Assembly: GCA_009760855.2 (NCBI GenBank)
Contig: WPIO01000027.1
Location: forward strand, 654,501 to 718,500
DNA length: 64,000 nucleotides
Source: Cristatella mucedo
Taxonomy: Eukaryota > Bryozoa > Phylactolaemata > Cristatellidae
Reading direction: 5' to 3'
A program made the position numbers and the translations under genes. Shown one piece after another: positions 46,262 to 59,720 of the stretch. Under the pieces are notes generated by a model. It was not told the origin of the DNA. It made no database searches and saw nothing but the letters and a program-made list of their open reading frames with translations. Numbering within the stretch: position 1 is the stretch's first letter; each line of letters opens with the position of its first letter.

Positions 46262-46380
46262 ACGAAAACATCTATAATACTACTACTAATAATAACTATA
46301 ATAGTAATGCACTTGATAAAGCACCCTCAGAGAACTCAATCTCTTTCCATGTGCTTTAAATTGGCATCAAAGGGAAACTA
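46262..46380 (-). mobile_element. LINE 3'-terminal fragment
   Basis: An AAT-type tail and a hairpin (arms near 46318-46325 and 46350-46357) read on the minus strand. Only about 100 bases of the element are present. Confidence 0.75.
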
Positions 46381-46384
46381 GTCC

Positions 46385-46955
46385 ACTAGACTGTACTTTC
46401 ACCACCTTGTATCTCCTTCTGTAACTCGACGACGTCATAACCTTGTTTCTCCGATGCATGAATCTGATGCTTCCATGCAGAACTATCACCATAAACATGT
46501 CATTGGCATAAGGTTTTGACTCACGACTTTTTAAAAAGGCTGTGGTCAGGCCACCACACAAGAAATCAGTGTTATACCAAGAAAACGACAACTTCTCCCA
46601 GTGCCCTTTCTTCTTTTCTTACAAATATACTGGAACGAGTGATGGCTGACCGGCTGAACACGTATATTGATCCTTAAAAAATTCCCAAGTAAATTCCAGT
46701 GTGGTTCAAGAGACAGGGTAATCATTGCTTCGAGTGCATAACGATCAGCTCAGGTAGAGATTTAGGTAGATTATCTGTTCGTGATTACTCCGTATTTCGG
46801 CTTCTTTTTATACCATTGAGCAATATGTCAATAACCTCTAATCGCGAATATGGATCTCAGGTACTTTATTGCAACCATTCACTGTTTGCAGGTTAAAGGG
46901 CCTAGAAAGAGATTGGATTTTCTAAGGACGCTATATCAAACGAATTTTTTAGAAT
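46385..46955 (+). mobile_element. LINE fragment with RT start and 3' tail
   Basis: Remnants of the pre-RT region (GCTGTGGTCAGGCCACC near 46540, the KAVVRP block) and LERVMADRLNTYID (near 46632-46672) are joined after a deletion to a decayed 3' hairpin (GGGCCTAGAAAGAGATTGG near 46898). Confidence 0.75.
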
Positions 46956-47039
46956 TTAATATTACCTCAGCAGGAGTCTCCCGAATATCGATTACAATGG
47001 ACAATATAATCAGATAGAAGCACTTAAAAATGGAGTATG

Positions 47040-47790
47040 AGCCTGCCTACCTTCAGCTTCATAACATTGCTAAATTGTGGACTTGCATTGTGACAGGGAT
47101 ACTGCATTTAATTTGGCCCACGCATTTACAGCCTCCAATCTCACTGCTTGCTGGTTTTTTTGCTGTACAACAAGAGTTTACAGCTCGTGCAAAAGTATGC
47201 AGTTAAGCCTGTCTGTTGTCAGTGGCACAGTGGCAACATCGCAGTTCTTCCAGCTTTGTAGTCGCTCTTGGCGAAACAATGCATCGACTTTAAGGTTTAT
47301 TTAGTTTCATTTTACCCACATTCTAATCCTACAGCTAACTTATCAGACCTATTCACCTACCCGGGTAAGCACAGTGCCACCCCTATGCTGAGCCTAATCG
47401 TTTAGCTAAGCTGCATACCTACCTCAAATCACTTGGAGAACTTGCCTTTAGTTCTTATACTCCAAAAATCAGTAACTCACTACCTATTGGCTCCACTGCA
47501 ACCCTTGAAATGAGGACGTTTAAAAAAATAAGTTATATGCATACAGTAATTTAAGTATTTAGTCTGTGATGTTGCCTCGAATGTTATTTTATTATGCCTG
47601 CTCAAATTGTGCATGCTGCCACAAACCATATTTGCATCCTGACAATGTGCATGTCAGATCTAACATGTTTAGCTTGGTGTCATTGAGCATGCCACCAATA
47701 GTCATTTGAACGCAATTCCTTTACAGCTTTTTTAATGTCCCCAAAAAAGATAATGGTTTCAAACGGCGCAGCACAAATGCATTAGTACTA
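47040..47790 (+). mobile_element. LINE 3' fragment, diverged subfamily
   Basis: C-terminal ORF remnants, the GTGCATGCTGCCACAAACC 3' region and a decayed hairpin. It corresponds to the 40640-41195 fragment within the segmental duplication. Confidence 0.7.
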
Positions 47791-48129
47791 TTATGAATTA
47801 GCTACATTGAGACAAGTCGAGACTATAGCTGAGGTGCATACGGTGCCAGAGCCCATTGAAGGAGCTATGAGGATGATACATCGGCTGGTGAAAACAAGTA
47901 AAGCAAGCTTAAAAAAGCTCGAGGACCCGAAAATCCGTCGAAAGCTTCCTAGAAATGTCGGCACATGAAGGCTACAGCCCAATCACACTAAATATGGCAG
48001 TAGAACCCGCAAACCATTCCGCATAAGTTTAAAATCAAAGCAAAGTTACCTTTGATTATTTTCAAAGTATTGACTGGATTGCAGTGAGTCACATTGTCTC
48101 GCCATGTATCTCAGCTAGGCCACGTGACT

Positions 48130-49130
48130 CTACCAAGATAAATAGCCTCTACATCTAAACTTCTAGATATGCCCTCTGAAGCTGGCTGCCCTTTGAATAG
48201 AAATCATAAATATGCGATCAGAGCTTTGGAGCTGCAGCATTTGAGTTTCAAAATATGAACCGTGTACGTGGTAGCAACCACACAGATCATGCTTTTGATC
48301 TGATATGATAGGCTGGGCAGCATCGGTGCGACATAGAAGCCTCTGCATCAGCGAATTCTGAGAATTCTAGCTCCTGCCGAGAAGCCCCTAGAACTGCTCT
48401 GAGTATTTCACACCCTTCAAGGAAACATTTAGATCTGATCTCTGAACGTAGCAATCCCTGCAAGGAAGCCTCTATGTCTAGGTTCCCTCTGAGTGCAGTG
48501 CCTAAGCATAGAAGGCTCAAGATCAGCCCTTTGAGCCAGAAAACGTTTCCTAACAGCCTCTACATCTGCTTTCCAAGCGTGGTTAAATATAACAAAAGCT
48601 TTTATATTTGCTGTCAGACAGTGGCCGACCCCTGCTCAAAAGCCTAATGACATGCTCTCAGCGCCTAGGAGCGACCTCATAGAATCCTCAACCTTTTCTT
48701 TTTCAGCTTTATAACCTTTTAAGCAGAAGCCTCTACATTGGCTGTCAGATTTTCTCTTACCATAGTATTCAAGCTTGTAGATCGGCTTTCCAGTGTTGGC
48801 TTCCCCTGTCCAGAAGTTACTGGCAACGGCCTAATAATAAAGCAGCCCTATATAAAAGACTGAAGATCTGCTCTCGGGACTGGAATCCCTTGCATTGAAG
48901 TCTCCATGACAGCTGAATGTGCCTAGCAGCATCATGTAGGCCTCTAGTGCTGCTATTAAGTAGATATATTCTCACTCTCCTTTTTAGCCTTTAGATCTGC
49001 TCTACGTGCCGGGATGGCTCAGTGGTGATTACTATAGGTCTGCTAAATAAACTTTAGAGCCTCTACATGGAACCCTCTACACTTGCTAATTGAGCCCAGC
49101 TGCAAGAGCAAGGAAAACACAATCCCTCTC
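48130..49130 (+). repeat. Degenerate ~42-bp minisatellite array, second copy
   Basis: Same unit type as 41880-42780, e.g. CATAGAAGCCTCTGCATCAG, GAAGCCTCTATGTCTAGG and GATCTGCTCTCGGGACTGG, spaced by about 40-48 bases. Confidence 0.65.
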
Positions 49131-50087
49131 TGAGTCTTAAAAAATGAATAAGCATGTAAATATTGTTAGTGGATTACTTTTAGGCAACTATTTGTCAGAG
49201 GAGGTAGCCAAGCTTTCAGGTTTCTGGAGAACACATTTTTATAGTCTGGGCATAACTTCGACGCAGGTCTTGTGGTTATTATTCTATTTGAGTAAATTTG
49301 GCACCGTTAAAATATGAATAGAGGCAGTACGAGCCGCCTGAAAGGAAAAGCTGGAAAGTTTCGAGCTGGATTCCCCTCGTGGCACTACTGAATTAGCAAG
49401 CAGTTTCATTATTAGCTGTGCCAATCACAGTTTAAAATAGACGAGCATTGACTTTAGTATGAGCTGCATCGCTGACTTTACTTTGGTGACATGAACCGAG
49501 AAGATGAAATCAGCACTTGAAAAGCAAGGACTGAGGTTCGGAATGTCTTAATGCCTAAATGACCTCGATATGTTAGCCTCGGATCTTTCCACGAGTCAAT
49601 CTCTCAGAGCCGGGACACACGGCTGGCCTACCCATGCACTTGCTAGAAATGCAAACACCTAATAAGGTAAACACCGTCAGGAATTAAATAATGTAAACAA
49701 TAACACTGAGTGAGCAGTAGGATTACTGAGACCTAATAATTTATTCTCTGACTAGCCCATTAAATATTAGTTCAAATTTTTAGCAAACTACATAAGGTGG
49801 AGGAACCTTGAAAACATATCAATCCACATTGAAACGTCCATGCACACATCTACAGAGAAAGGAGAAATAATATTATATTCCAATACCTAAGTTAACCAAT
49901 GAAAGACTTTAAAGATAAAAATTATTGGGTATAAGTAACTGATTCACGAGATCCGTTTAGATAGCTATAGGAGAGCATGAAAACCTATGTTAATTTTGAA
50001 AACGATGCACCTAAGTGTACTTAGCACAAGCTGCGATGCACTCGTAAAAGCTGGAAGGAATGGGTAACCCAATATATAGTCGGCCGG

Positions 50088-50500
50088 ACAGAGACGGACA
50101 GAGACGGACAGAGACGGACAGAGACGGACAGAGACGGACAGAGACGGACAGAGACGGACAGAGACGGACAGAGACGGACAGAGACGGACAGAGACGGACA
50201 GAGACGGACAGAGACGGACAGAGACGGACAGAGACAGAGACAGAGACAGAGACAGAGACAGAGACAGAGACAGAGACAGAGACAGAGACAGAGACAGAGA
50301 CAGAGACAGAGACAGAGACAGAGACAGAGACAGAGACAGAGACAGAGACAGAGACAGAGACAGAGACAGAGACAGAGACAGACAGAGACAGACAGAGACA
50401 GACAGAGACAGACAGAGACAGACAGAGACAGACAGAGACAGACAGAGACAGACAGAGACAGACAGAGACAGACAGAGACAGACAGAGACAGACAGAGACA
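50088..50500 (+). repeat. Microsatellite: (GAGACGGACA)n, (GAGACA)n, (GACAGAGACA)n
   Basis: Three nearly pure blocks follow each other: a 10-bp unit at about 50090-50235, a 6-bp unit at about 50235-50385 and another 10-bp unit at about 50385-50498. Boundaries are sharp. The ORFs through it are artefacts. Confidence 0.97.
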
Positions 50501-50929
50501 AAGGAATAGGGGCAGCGATCGAGAGAGACAAAGACAGACAGAGAGACAGTGAAATTCGAAACCGTATGCCCTACCTCTCGTGCATCGGCGAACTGGCTCC
50601 GACTATAAAATGCCACAAAAGAAAACGGAAATATGCAAGACAAACAAGAAATCAATAAGAAAACTACAAAAATTAATCTCATAAAAGAAAACAGATTTGC
50701 CTCGAAATGCGGCAGATATTTTTAGGAGTACCTAGGTTGCATTGTGGCTTTCTATTTTTAGCCTGTTCAGTTTTGTGCAAAGTCTGCATTACTTCCTTTC
50801 CATAAGAATTCAAGTAGACAGTGTTAGGCTGGCCGGCTAGTGATAAAAAGAAGCTAAGAAATCAACGTAGGTGTTAGACTGACATTCTCTCCGTCTCTCA
50901 CTATCGTGCACGCTCGCATGAACATACAC
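50501..50929. other. Spacer between microsatellites, no gene recognised
   Basis: Unique sequence without coding or repeat signal apart from the fading GACAGAGAG edge. Confidence 0.4.
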
Positions 50930-52280
<1,351 letters not shown>

Positions 52281-53013
52281 ATGGTTTAGGCTACCAGTGA
52301 ATGCAGAACCCCTGAATAAAGCTTCAAAGAAGACAAGCTGACCACCAGCAAGTGTACAAACGAGTCCATCGTCTTTTGTCCAAGTCTTGAGTCTGCAACT
52401 GCAATTTTGGTTTTGAACGCTACCATCGATGTCATCGTCGTTGTTTTTCTTCCAAGTGGTTTGCTCCTAATGAGTAAAGTTCGTGACAAACATGAAGGTT
52501 TGTGCATTCCTTTGACAGGGTTTATGTAAAAAGATCTGGCGATGTCAGCCATGACACTAGGGAAGATCAAGGCAAGCACTGATACGCTGTCTCGGCCTGT
52601 ATGTTAGCTGATAAAAGGGAACAAAGGCAGAGTTCTGCAGGTAACCAGACTATTCATCGCAAGACCGATAATTCGTCGTTAATAATTCGTTGCTGTGTCT
52701 CATTCAAATTGAATAATTTCAATCAGGAACTAATAAATAATAGAAAATTTAAGCTTTCTGTATTCATAAAATATTTTTTTAACATATACATATTATTTGA
52801 TAAACTCAAATATTTTTTGTCCTTAACGTATCAATTCAATTGAGATAATATATCAATAAAACTGCATACCTGTTAGCAAACTTACGTTGTTATAATGCTG
52901 AAATTTATTATATGTAGAAGCAAAGTTGTGCTGTTTGAAGCCCAATTGTCGGCAAACGACACCGACAACCACAGCCCCAGCAGCAGCCACAGCTTCAGCT
53001 ACAGCAGCTTGTT
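52281..53013. other. No gene recognised
   Basis: Short frames on both strands (52579-52286 minus; 52601-52843 plus) are unassigned. A CAG-rich stretch lies at 52975-53008, directly before the LINE. Confidence 0.35.
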
Positions 53014-55985
53014 AGTGGTAGCATGCTCAATAAAAACAAGAATAACCTTGTTGGGGTGACATGCACAGGGACTGCATGCAAGTAATGTAAGAGGTAGGGT
53101 GCACTGTGCCAGCATACATTAGTACATGAAAGTTGAATCACAGGTACCCACTAAATGTTGTGATAATAGATGTAATTTAGTTTCCTTTTCAATTTCTTTC
53201 AGCCAGGAGATTCCATCATGCAACTCGGAAGTGAGTTCCAGATATTGTGGCCGTAGGAACTAAAGGCAGGGTCTCCAAAGGATTTGAGGAGTGTATGGGG
53301 TATAGGTTAGCAATTTGATTCGGAAAAGCCGGTGGTGAGATGCATAGTCTGGATGGGCGTAGAACTTATATGTAGGCTGAAGATAAAGAATTAAATGACC
53401 TAAAATTAAGAGACAGCATTTAAAACAAATATGCTTTGTCAGGCTGTGAGCCAGTATTGGTCGGCGAGAAGTAGTGAGATGTGAGTTTTGCAGAAGCTGC
53501 AGATTTTTGTACCAGCTGTAGCAATTGGATGCACAGGGCGGTAGACCGGCAAAGAGTGAGTAACAGAGTCAAGATGGGATGTTACAAATGCATGGACCAA
53601 TTCAGATGTGGCCTCCCTGTCTGAAGACGCCCGAATTTCAGCAATGCAATGTAGCTGAAAGACAGTAGACCTGACTGTGAAACCGATATGGTCGTCTAAT
53701 AAAAGATCACTTTTAACACGACACCTAGATTTCGTGCCAATTCGCCAGGAGATATAATAGCAGAGCTGATTTTGACTGTTAACCTTTGAGTGTTAATTCT
53801 GAATCGCACTTGGTTTGCCCGTACCAGATAACTTGGTTTTGTCATCATTTAATTAGAGAATGATTGCTCCCATCTATGTGGAAATGTCAACAATACATGC
53901 AGCAAAGTGGTAGAGCGACTTTAATGTGCTCGAAGGCTGGGAGGGATTACAGCAGACGTACAGCTGAGTGTCAACTATGTAAATGTGAGAGCCTAGATCT
54001 TGCCTGGCAATCACAACAGCTATAAGCCAAATATAAACCGTGTAACGAACGGGAGCCGGCTCAGAACGCTAAGGAGATTCTTGTTTCAAAGATTTATGGG
54101 ATGATTTATTTCTATTCACATCAATACAATAGCTTATCCCACTTAAAAATTACCTTAACGATTGCAAAGCAGTTTCAGTGATGCCCAGGCGAGATAAGTG
54201 GTTCTCAAGAAGGACTTGCGATCTGTAAGCATCAAAAGCTGCATAAAGATTGCGAAAAACAAGCAAGAACTACTCTTCCTGATTCTGCATTCCTAAGTAG
54301 GCTGGTATACACCCGAAGCAATACTGATTCTGTGGAGTGATTAGCTCTATAACCAGCCTGGAAGTTGCTAGCGACGTTCGAAGTTTCAATATATATTAGT
54401 CCACCTTGTCTCCCACGACTCGTTTCAGCGTCTTTGATGGGAACAATAAAAGAAAGACTGTGTTCGAGTTGCTCAAGTTCTCTCGGTCTAGTGTTACTTT
54501 AGGAGTAGTGGCCTGACTAAAGCCTTTTTAGAAGGTACTGGAACATGACCTAAGGGTAATGACATTGTCATGAGGTTAGTTATGCATGGCAAATGTAAAG
54601 CGCCTAGACAGAGATTAAGTTCTCCGAGGGCGCTTTATTGATAAAGCGCCCTCAGAGAACATTATAACAACATGTACATTATAGTTATTATCATTATTAT
54701 GGCAGCAGCAGAACCATGCATCGTAGAAACTGTACAGTGGGAACAGGGTCCAGAGAACTAGTTGTCCTTAGTGTTGAGGGTTGAAACTTCAGGACGAGGT
54801 CACTAGTGACCTTCTTGAATGTTGACATTCAGGTGCTGCGGGAATTGAGGACTCCAGGAAAGATGCTGCTATCTTAGAGATGGGCTCTCTGATCTTTTCT
54901 ATCTTCTTGGCAAAGAAGCTAGAGAAGTGACCGGCTAGATTATTACGGGGATCGTTAGGTAAGGAGCTAATCTGGAGAAGGTTAAAGGGGATGGTTGATC
55001 GTCGAAGTCAGAGGGTTAGGATTGTGCTTCAGTGATTCTACAATGGTTTTATAGAAGCTAGACTCTGCCTTCGATAGGATCATTATCGACGATCTAAAGT
55101 AGTCATCGTACGCCTGCAAATGATGATTCCTGATCTTGTGTTTGTTTGTTTTAAGCTTGAACTTAGTTGGCCTAGCTAGTTTCTCGTCTTTGGTAAACCA
55201 CGAGCCATCTGGGAAAGTGGGTGAAATGAGCTAATTCATAGCTGCAAACTCGTTGAGTATGTCAGCTAGTGTTGTGTGGTAGCAATCTACCAATGACGAC
55301 AGGTCGAAAGGGGTATTGAGCATCAGATGGCAATCAGATATTTTCCTACGGTCACCATCGAGATCAAGGGTCTTGAAATTTTGGGCTTCACATGTCCTTT
55401 TTGATAAGGAGGAGGGCTCACATTGTAGACTGAATGAGATCTGCATGTCGTCAGACAAGAATAATTTGATAAAATCTGGTGATGGCAAAGTGCAGTTGGT
55501 TGAGAACATAAGGTCGAGTAGCTAACCCTTGATGCGAGCAGGACAATGCACTTGAGCCAAAAAAGTCAATGAGACGGTCAGAGCGTGAAATTCAGTGCTG
55601 ATGACGTCAGAGAAGTTTTCAAAATGAATGATAAAATCATCCACAATAAAGAATTATCCATTTTTTTCACACATAGTCGAAATGACATTAGAGAGATAGA
55701 AGATCAGTGATACTTGATACCTGGTGTGCCTTAGACTACTGCCACTATTAATAGCTTGTTGTCGGGTGAAACAAGACGATTAAATTGGAAAGACTGCTGG
55801 AAGAGTTATAGAAATGGCTTAAAGTCAAAACTCGAGCAGGTGATAGTAATAACTCCACCTCCAGTTTTTATTGATCTAGGAGTAGGAAAGAAGGAGAAAC
55901 CAGTTGGGTAACAGTATGTAACTGAATGGAATGCAACCTGAGGCTTCGATATTGCCCCTCATTCGACCTCTCTGTTGCTTGGTCT
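53014..55985 (-). mobile_element. CR1/L2-type LINE, nearly full-length decayed copy
   Basis: Minus-strand order from 53014 upward: 3' region, C-terminal domain, RT region (about 54000-54550), inter-domain region (ORF 55509-55231) and endonuclease remnants. The last include a decayed DFxIHFEN motif (...DDFIIHFENFSD near 55640-55600). The terminal hairpin is missing, because the copy is cut in the 3' region. A small LINE-tail insertion lies at 54588-54708. Stops and frameshifts throughout. Confidence 0.8.
54588..54708. mobile_element. Tail-only LINE insertion with back-to-back hairpins
   Basis: Inside the minus-strand LINE sits AATGTAAAGCGCCTAGACAG ... GGGCGCTTTATT, the plus-strand LINE terminus. 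It is followed immediately by GATAAAGCGCCCTCAGAGAA in inverted orientation, then an AT-rich tail. The host sequence resumes with a short overlap (ATGCATGGCA before, ATGGCAGC after). Confidence 0.75.
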
Positions 55986-56949
55986 CTGATACTACTTTGT
56001 CAGATCATAATCAAAATTCCATTCATTTACATGAGATTCTAGCTTTCACTGTATGCATTTTCTTCAGTCATCGCACTTAGTAAAAGTACATGCAACAAAC
56101 AAAAAATTGTCACGTTATTATAAGTAAGGGATGTTGCAGCAAAACGATAATGGTTTATTACGACTAAAAAATGAGAAATTAGCTTATTTTGTAAAAATAG
56201 GAATTGATCTGGTTAGGAAACAGATTAGGCTTTTGCAAAAGTGTATCCTTCCTCAAACATCAATTAGTTTGCTTTGATAAATAGTCAGAGAGGAATGAAA
56301 TTGAATAAAGTGGAAGGAAATATTTTAAGGAGATAAAGAAAGACTCGATGTTGGGCCTTTCGAGAGAGAATGTTTCAGTTTAATTAAGATTGATAGGACT
56401 ACCAGGTTCATAGGAAATATCACATCAAGTGGAAAGCTTAGGATCATGAGTATGTTGGGTTGGAAAGGGATCAGACTGACTTTGATATGTTATTCAAAAA
56501 GACACATGTTGAGATTATTAAGGTAGTTAAGGAATTGATGAAAACCACAAGTCACTGAAAGTTAAATTTTGTTATATCTCCAATTTGAAGTAATGAAAAT
56601 AGAGACTACATTAATCATGCATTTTCAGGAAAATAAATACAATAATGGTTCATGTTTTTAATGTTGAGCAAACTATAATTGTTCAATTTTCATATATAAC
56701 TGCTCAATTTCCAGGGTATTTTCTTAGTAATAATGCTTCATTTGCTCAGTTAACTCTTTTAGACGTCGTTTAGAGGAAGTTAATGCCTATGCAAACATGT
56801 TTTGAGAAAAAGAGATCAACAAAAAACTTTATAAACAATTCCGATAAATTTGTGCTTTGTGCTGTGTTTTAAGGTTTTTAAAACGGAGATAAAATCATCC
56901 AGATTCAACAGCCAATCTAAATGAAATTTTAATGACTGATTAATCACAC
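55986..56949. other. AT-rich, probably 5' part of the polymerase element
   Basis: No motif can be assigned. Composition is the same as the following polymerase remnant. Confidence 0.3.
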
Positions 56950-57925
56950 TTATTTTAAAACTGCAGGAGCAGTTTAACATCAGCAGTCAAACTTAGCAAG
57001 AATTGAGTGTTAATAACATCCCCAAGTTTGCAGAATTATTTCATATTAGCATAGACGTTTTTGAATACGAAGATGTAAGTTTAAGCCCATTAATCATAGA
57101 GGATAAAGAGATAGACAAACATCACAATCTTTTAATTTTTAGTCATAAAAAGAGGACTCATTAACATTACGTTATTATGAGGAACTTCATCGGCTTAGGT
57201 AGAAGTTCAAAGGGCTAAGGTAATCAATTCACTTGCAATTATGTCCAGAAAGATTTTACTCAACTGAAAAGCTAGTCTCATGTTGATGCATGCAAGAGAG
57301 GCAATTAGTGAAAGACAAGTATTAACATGTCAAGTCCTCTAATAGACAGGATGGAACTGGAAACCTCTGTCACTTCAGGGAGTACTCAAAACTGTATGGC
57401 CCATGGGCATATTCATACTTTAGTGTATATTGTGGGATGTTAGAAAACTAGACAACTCAGACTTTAGTGTATATTGTGGGATATTAGAAAACTAGATAAC
57501 TAGGATTATCACACATGAAAGAGTTCTGCACTAAAATATGTGCCACGCTCCAGTTATTAAGTTGTTGTTGACTATGAAGGAAATGCTTACAGTTGTAAGT
57601 CATTTAATGAAACAAGCAATGTCAAATTTTCTTTAAATTGTTTTTGAAGGAATTTCATTCAATTAAAAATGAGTGAAAAGCAAGATTATTCCAAAGCATG
57701 AGGTATGCGATACTAGCGATACCGTCTAGTTAAGAGTGATTGAGAGTTTGAATCTGCTTTTATGCATTATATTTGCAACCTAAACATAAAAAAAGATTCC
57801 TTACGATTCCTGATCTTTGCCATCTAACTGGTAAGTATCGTGGTGCTGCACATCATCACTTCAACTTGAATGTTGAGTTATGGGGTGTTAAGTTTAAGCT
57901 ACCTATTTTTACTCACAATTAAGAG
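56950..57925 (+). pseudogene. Polinton/Maverick-type DNA polymerase B remnant, multiply broken
   Basis: Two segments resemble the N-terminal half of the protein-primed family B DNA polymerases of Polintons and related virus-like elements. At 57012-57163 the frame reads ISIDVFEYED and HHNLLIF, meets a TAA, and continues HYVIMRNF in the same frame. At 57818-57922 a zinc/HNH-like segment CHLTGKYRGAAHHHFNLN is followed by FKLPIFTHN and a stop. In between, stops and frame changes and a 44-bp tandem duplication (about 57417-57504) break the reading. The exonuclease and polymerase catalytic motifs are not recognisable. This is a dead fragment and could derive from an integrated virus relative or a Polinton. 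Confidence 0.6.
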
Positions 57926-59720
57926 TTTGTTAGAATTTAAGGGTCAGAGAGCTGAGAACAATACGAATGATGATTAGACTAACGATTTATTTTAAAAACG
58001 GAGGAAAATCTTTAGAGCCATCTATTGATCTAGATGAATAGGTTATATTGAGACCACAGCTGTAGTCAATGTAAGCAGCAGTTGCTACTGATGAACTGTT
58101 GAAGGAATTATAGTTAAATCATTTGCAAAGAAAGCTAAACGAGTTATAAGAACATTTTTGCAAAAATGTTTATCCAACCTGATTACCTGTATTTCTTGAG
58201 AACTTGAATTGATATTTATCTTTCTACATCAAGGTTTTAAACTCGTGATCACTAGCTCTTTACTAATCTGCCAGAAAATAAAGCCTCATCAGCATTTAAT
58301 TATGGAGATATTGGTTTCACTGTGTCAGATGCTCAAATGCTTGTGGGAAATTTAGAATTGAGACAAATGGAAGATATTGGCAAACCGGCTAATTTTAAAT
58401 GATTAAGGACACAATTTCAATAGTATAGAAAATTCATAAAAAAAACTGAGAAAACAGCATTCGAGAATCTGATTGGTGTGAATATGAGTTTTTTTTAGAA
58501 ATTAAAGACGAATATTACTTCTTTGAAGTAGACGAAGACTACGTTCCAGATGATCAATCATTCTAAGAAGAATTTGAAAATGGATATGAAAATGAGGAAA
58601 ACAAGGAATTTGATTAAAATAAAAGAAATAATATAGAGAAATTGATATGTCAAAAATTCTTAGTCGTGAAGAAGCCCGTGAAGTGGCAGTAATAACCTGC
58701 TTACATAAAATGAAAGACGTTGATCGGAGAGTATTTAAGCATTCCATTGATACGTTAGTTCCTGGTCTGGATAGTTCATACCTAAGTCTACCTAATGAAA
58801 TCTGTTATATCAGTGAAGCGTTAATTGAATGCAGAGGTTAGATATTTAGCATTATCTCCAAACAAAAAAGGAAAAGAACCTACTGCTAAATATGGAGTGA
58901 GAGACGGAGAGAAGTTAATAAAATGTTTGCTTAGTAGTTTTGCAGTATTTTTAAGTCTATGATGAGAGCTTATGTTGCACAAACACTAGACTTTAATGTA
59001 TGTATGTTATCTGCTCACTCTGCTCAAACATTTTATGCGATGAATGCGATGCTGAAGCACACACAGTTCTTATAGGTGCTGGATTGGGTAAAAAGTTGAT
59101 ACTGATCACGAAGCAACTGTGTGGACGAAGGTTGACAATCTTCATGACACGCCTGGATCAATCAAATTTTTTTTCACTTCTTGGATTGCAAGTCAACTTA
59201 CTCTTATTTTTACTTTTATATCTGTTATTTCTGCAGTTATCTTTGTAGCTTCTGTACTTAACAATGCCTGATATCTGAGGTATTGTTAAGGATGAGTGCT
59301 GTACTCCTATATTAGATATTACAGATGGAAGAAGTTGTAGACGAAAAGCTATTATTGGTGCAGTTGCCTCACACCCCTGCAGCTGCTCCAGCTTCATCTT
59401 TTACACTTGCTTCAGCTTCATCTACCTCGTCATCTACTTCAACTTACACACCTGCTCTTACATTTACTTCATCTTGAACTGCTTTTTCATCTACAACTGC
59501 TTCCGATCAAACACAGTATGTTCCAGTTTATACGTTTACACAACAAAAATATTTACAACATAGCATACATAATGTTTGTATTGAGACAAAATGTAAATGT
59601 GGTCTGAGATATTTTATTGGACAAACAAATAGTAATTTCAAATTCCTATCACTTCCAATGGGTTGCTTTGTAGACAATCTGATCCTTTGTCCAAATCATT
59701 AACATTAGTGCTTGAGAGCG
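57926..59720 (+). other. AT-rich remnant ORFs, possibly other genes of the same element
   Basis: Plus-strand open pieces include FNYGDIGFTVSDAQMLVGNL near 58300, an acidic stretch FEVDEDYVPDDQSF near 58520, a 64-codon frame starting MSKILSREEAREVAVITCLH at 58647, a hydrophobic piece near 59160-59250, and a Ser/Thr-rich segment followed by CKCGLRYFIGQTNSNFK near 59595. I cannot assign any of them. Their run on one strand, and the shared AT bias with the polymerase remnant, suggests one decayed element. Confidence 0.3.

Larger units (their letters stand above)
47040..49930 (+). repeat. Segmental duplication, copy 2
   Basis: Same order as 40640-43530, displaced by about 6.4 kb: LINE 3' fragment, AAATCAAAGCAAAGTT, degenerate minisatellite, and the distal part ending at GTTAACCAATGAAAGACTTT. 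The giant microsatellite starts about 150 bases beyond its end. Confidence 0.8.
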
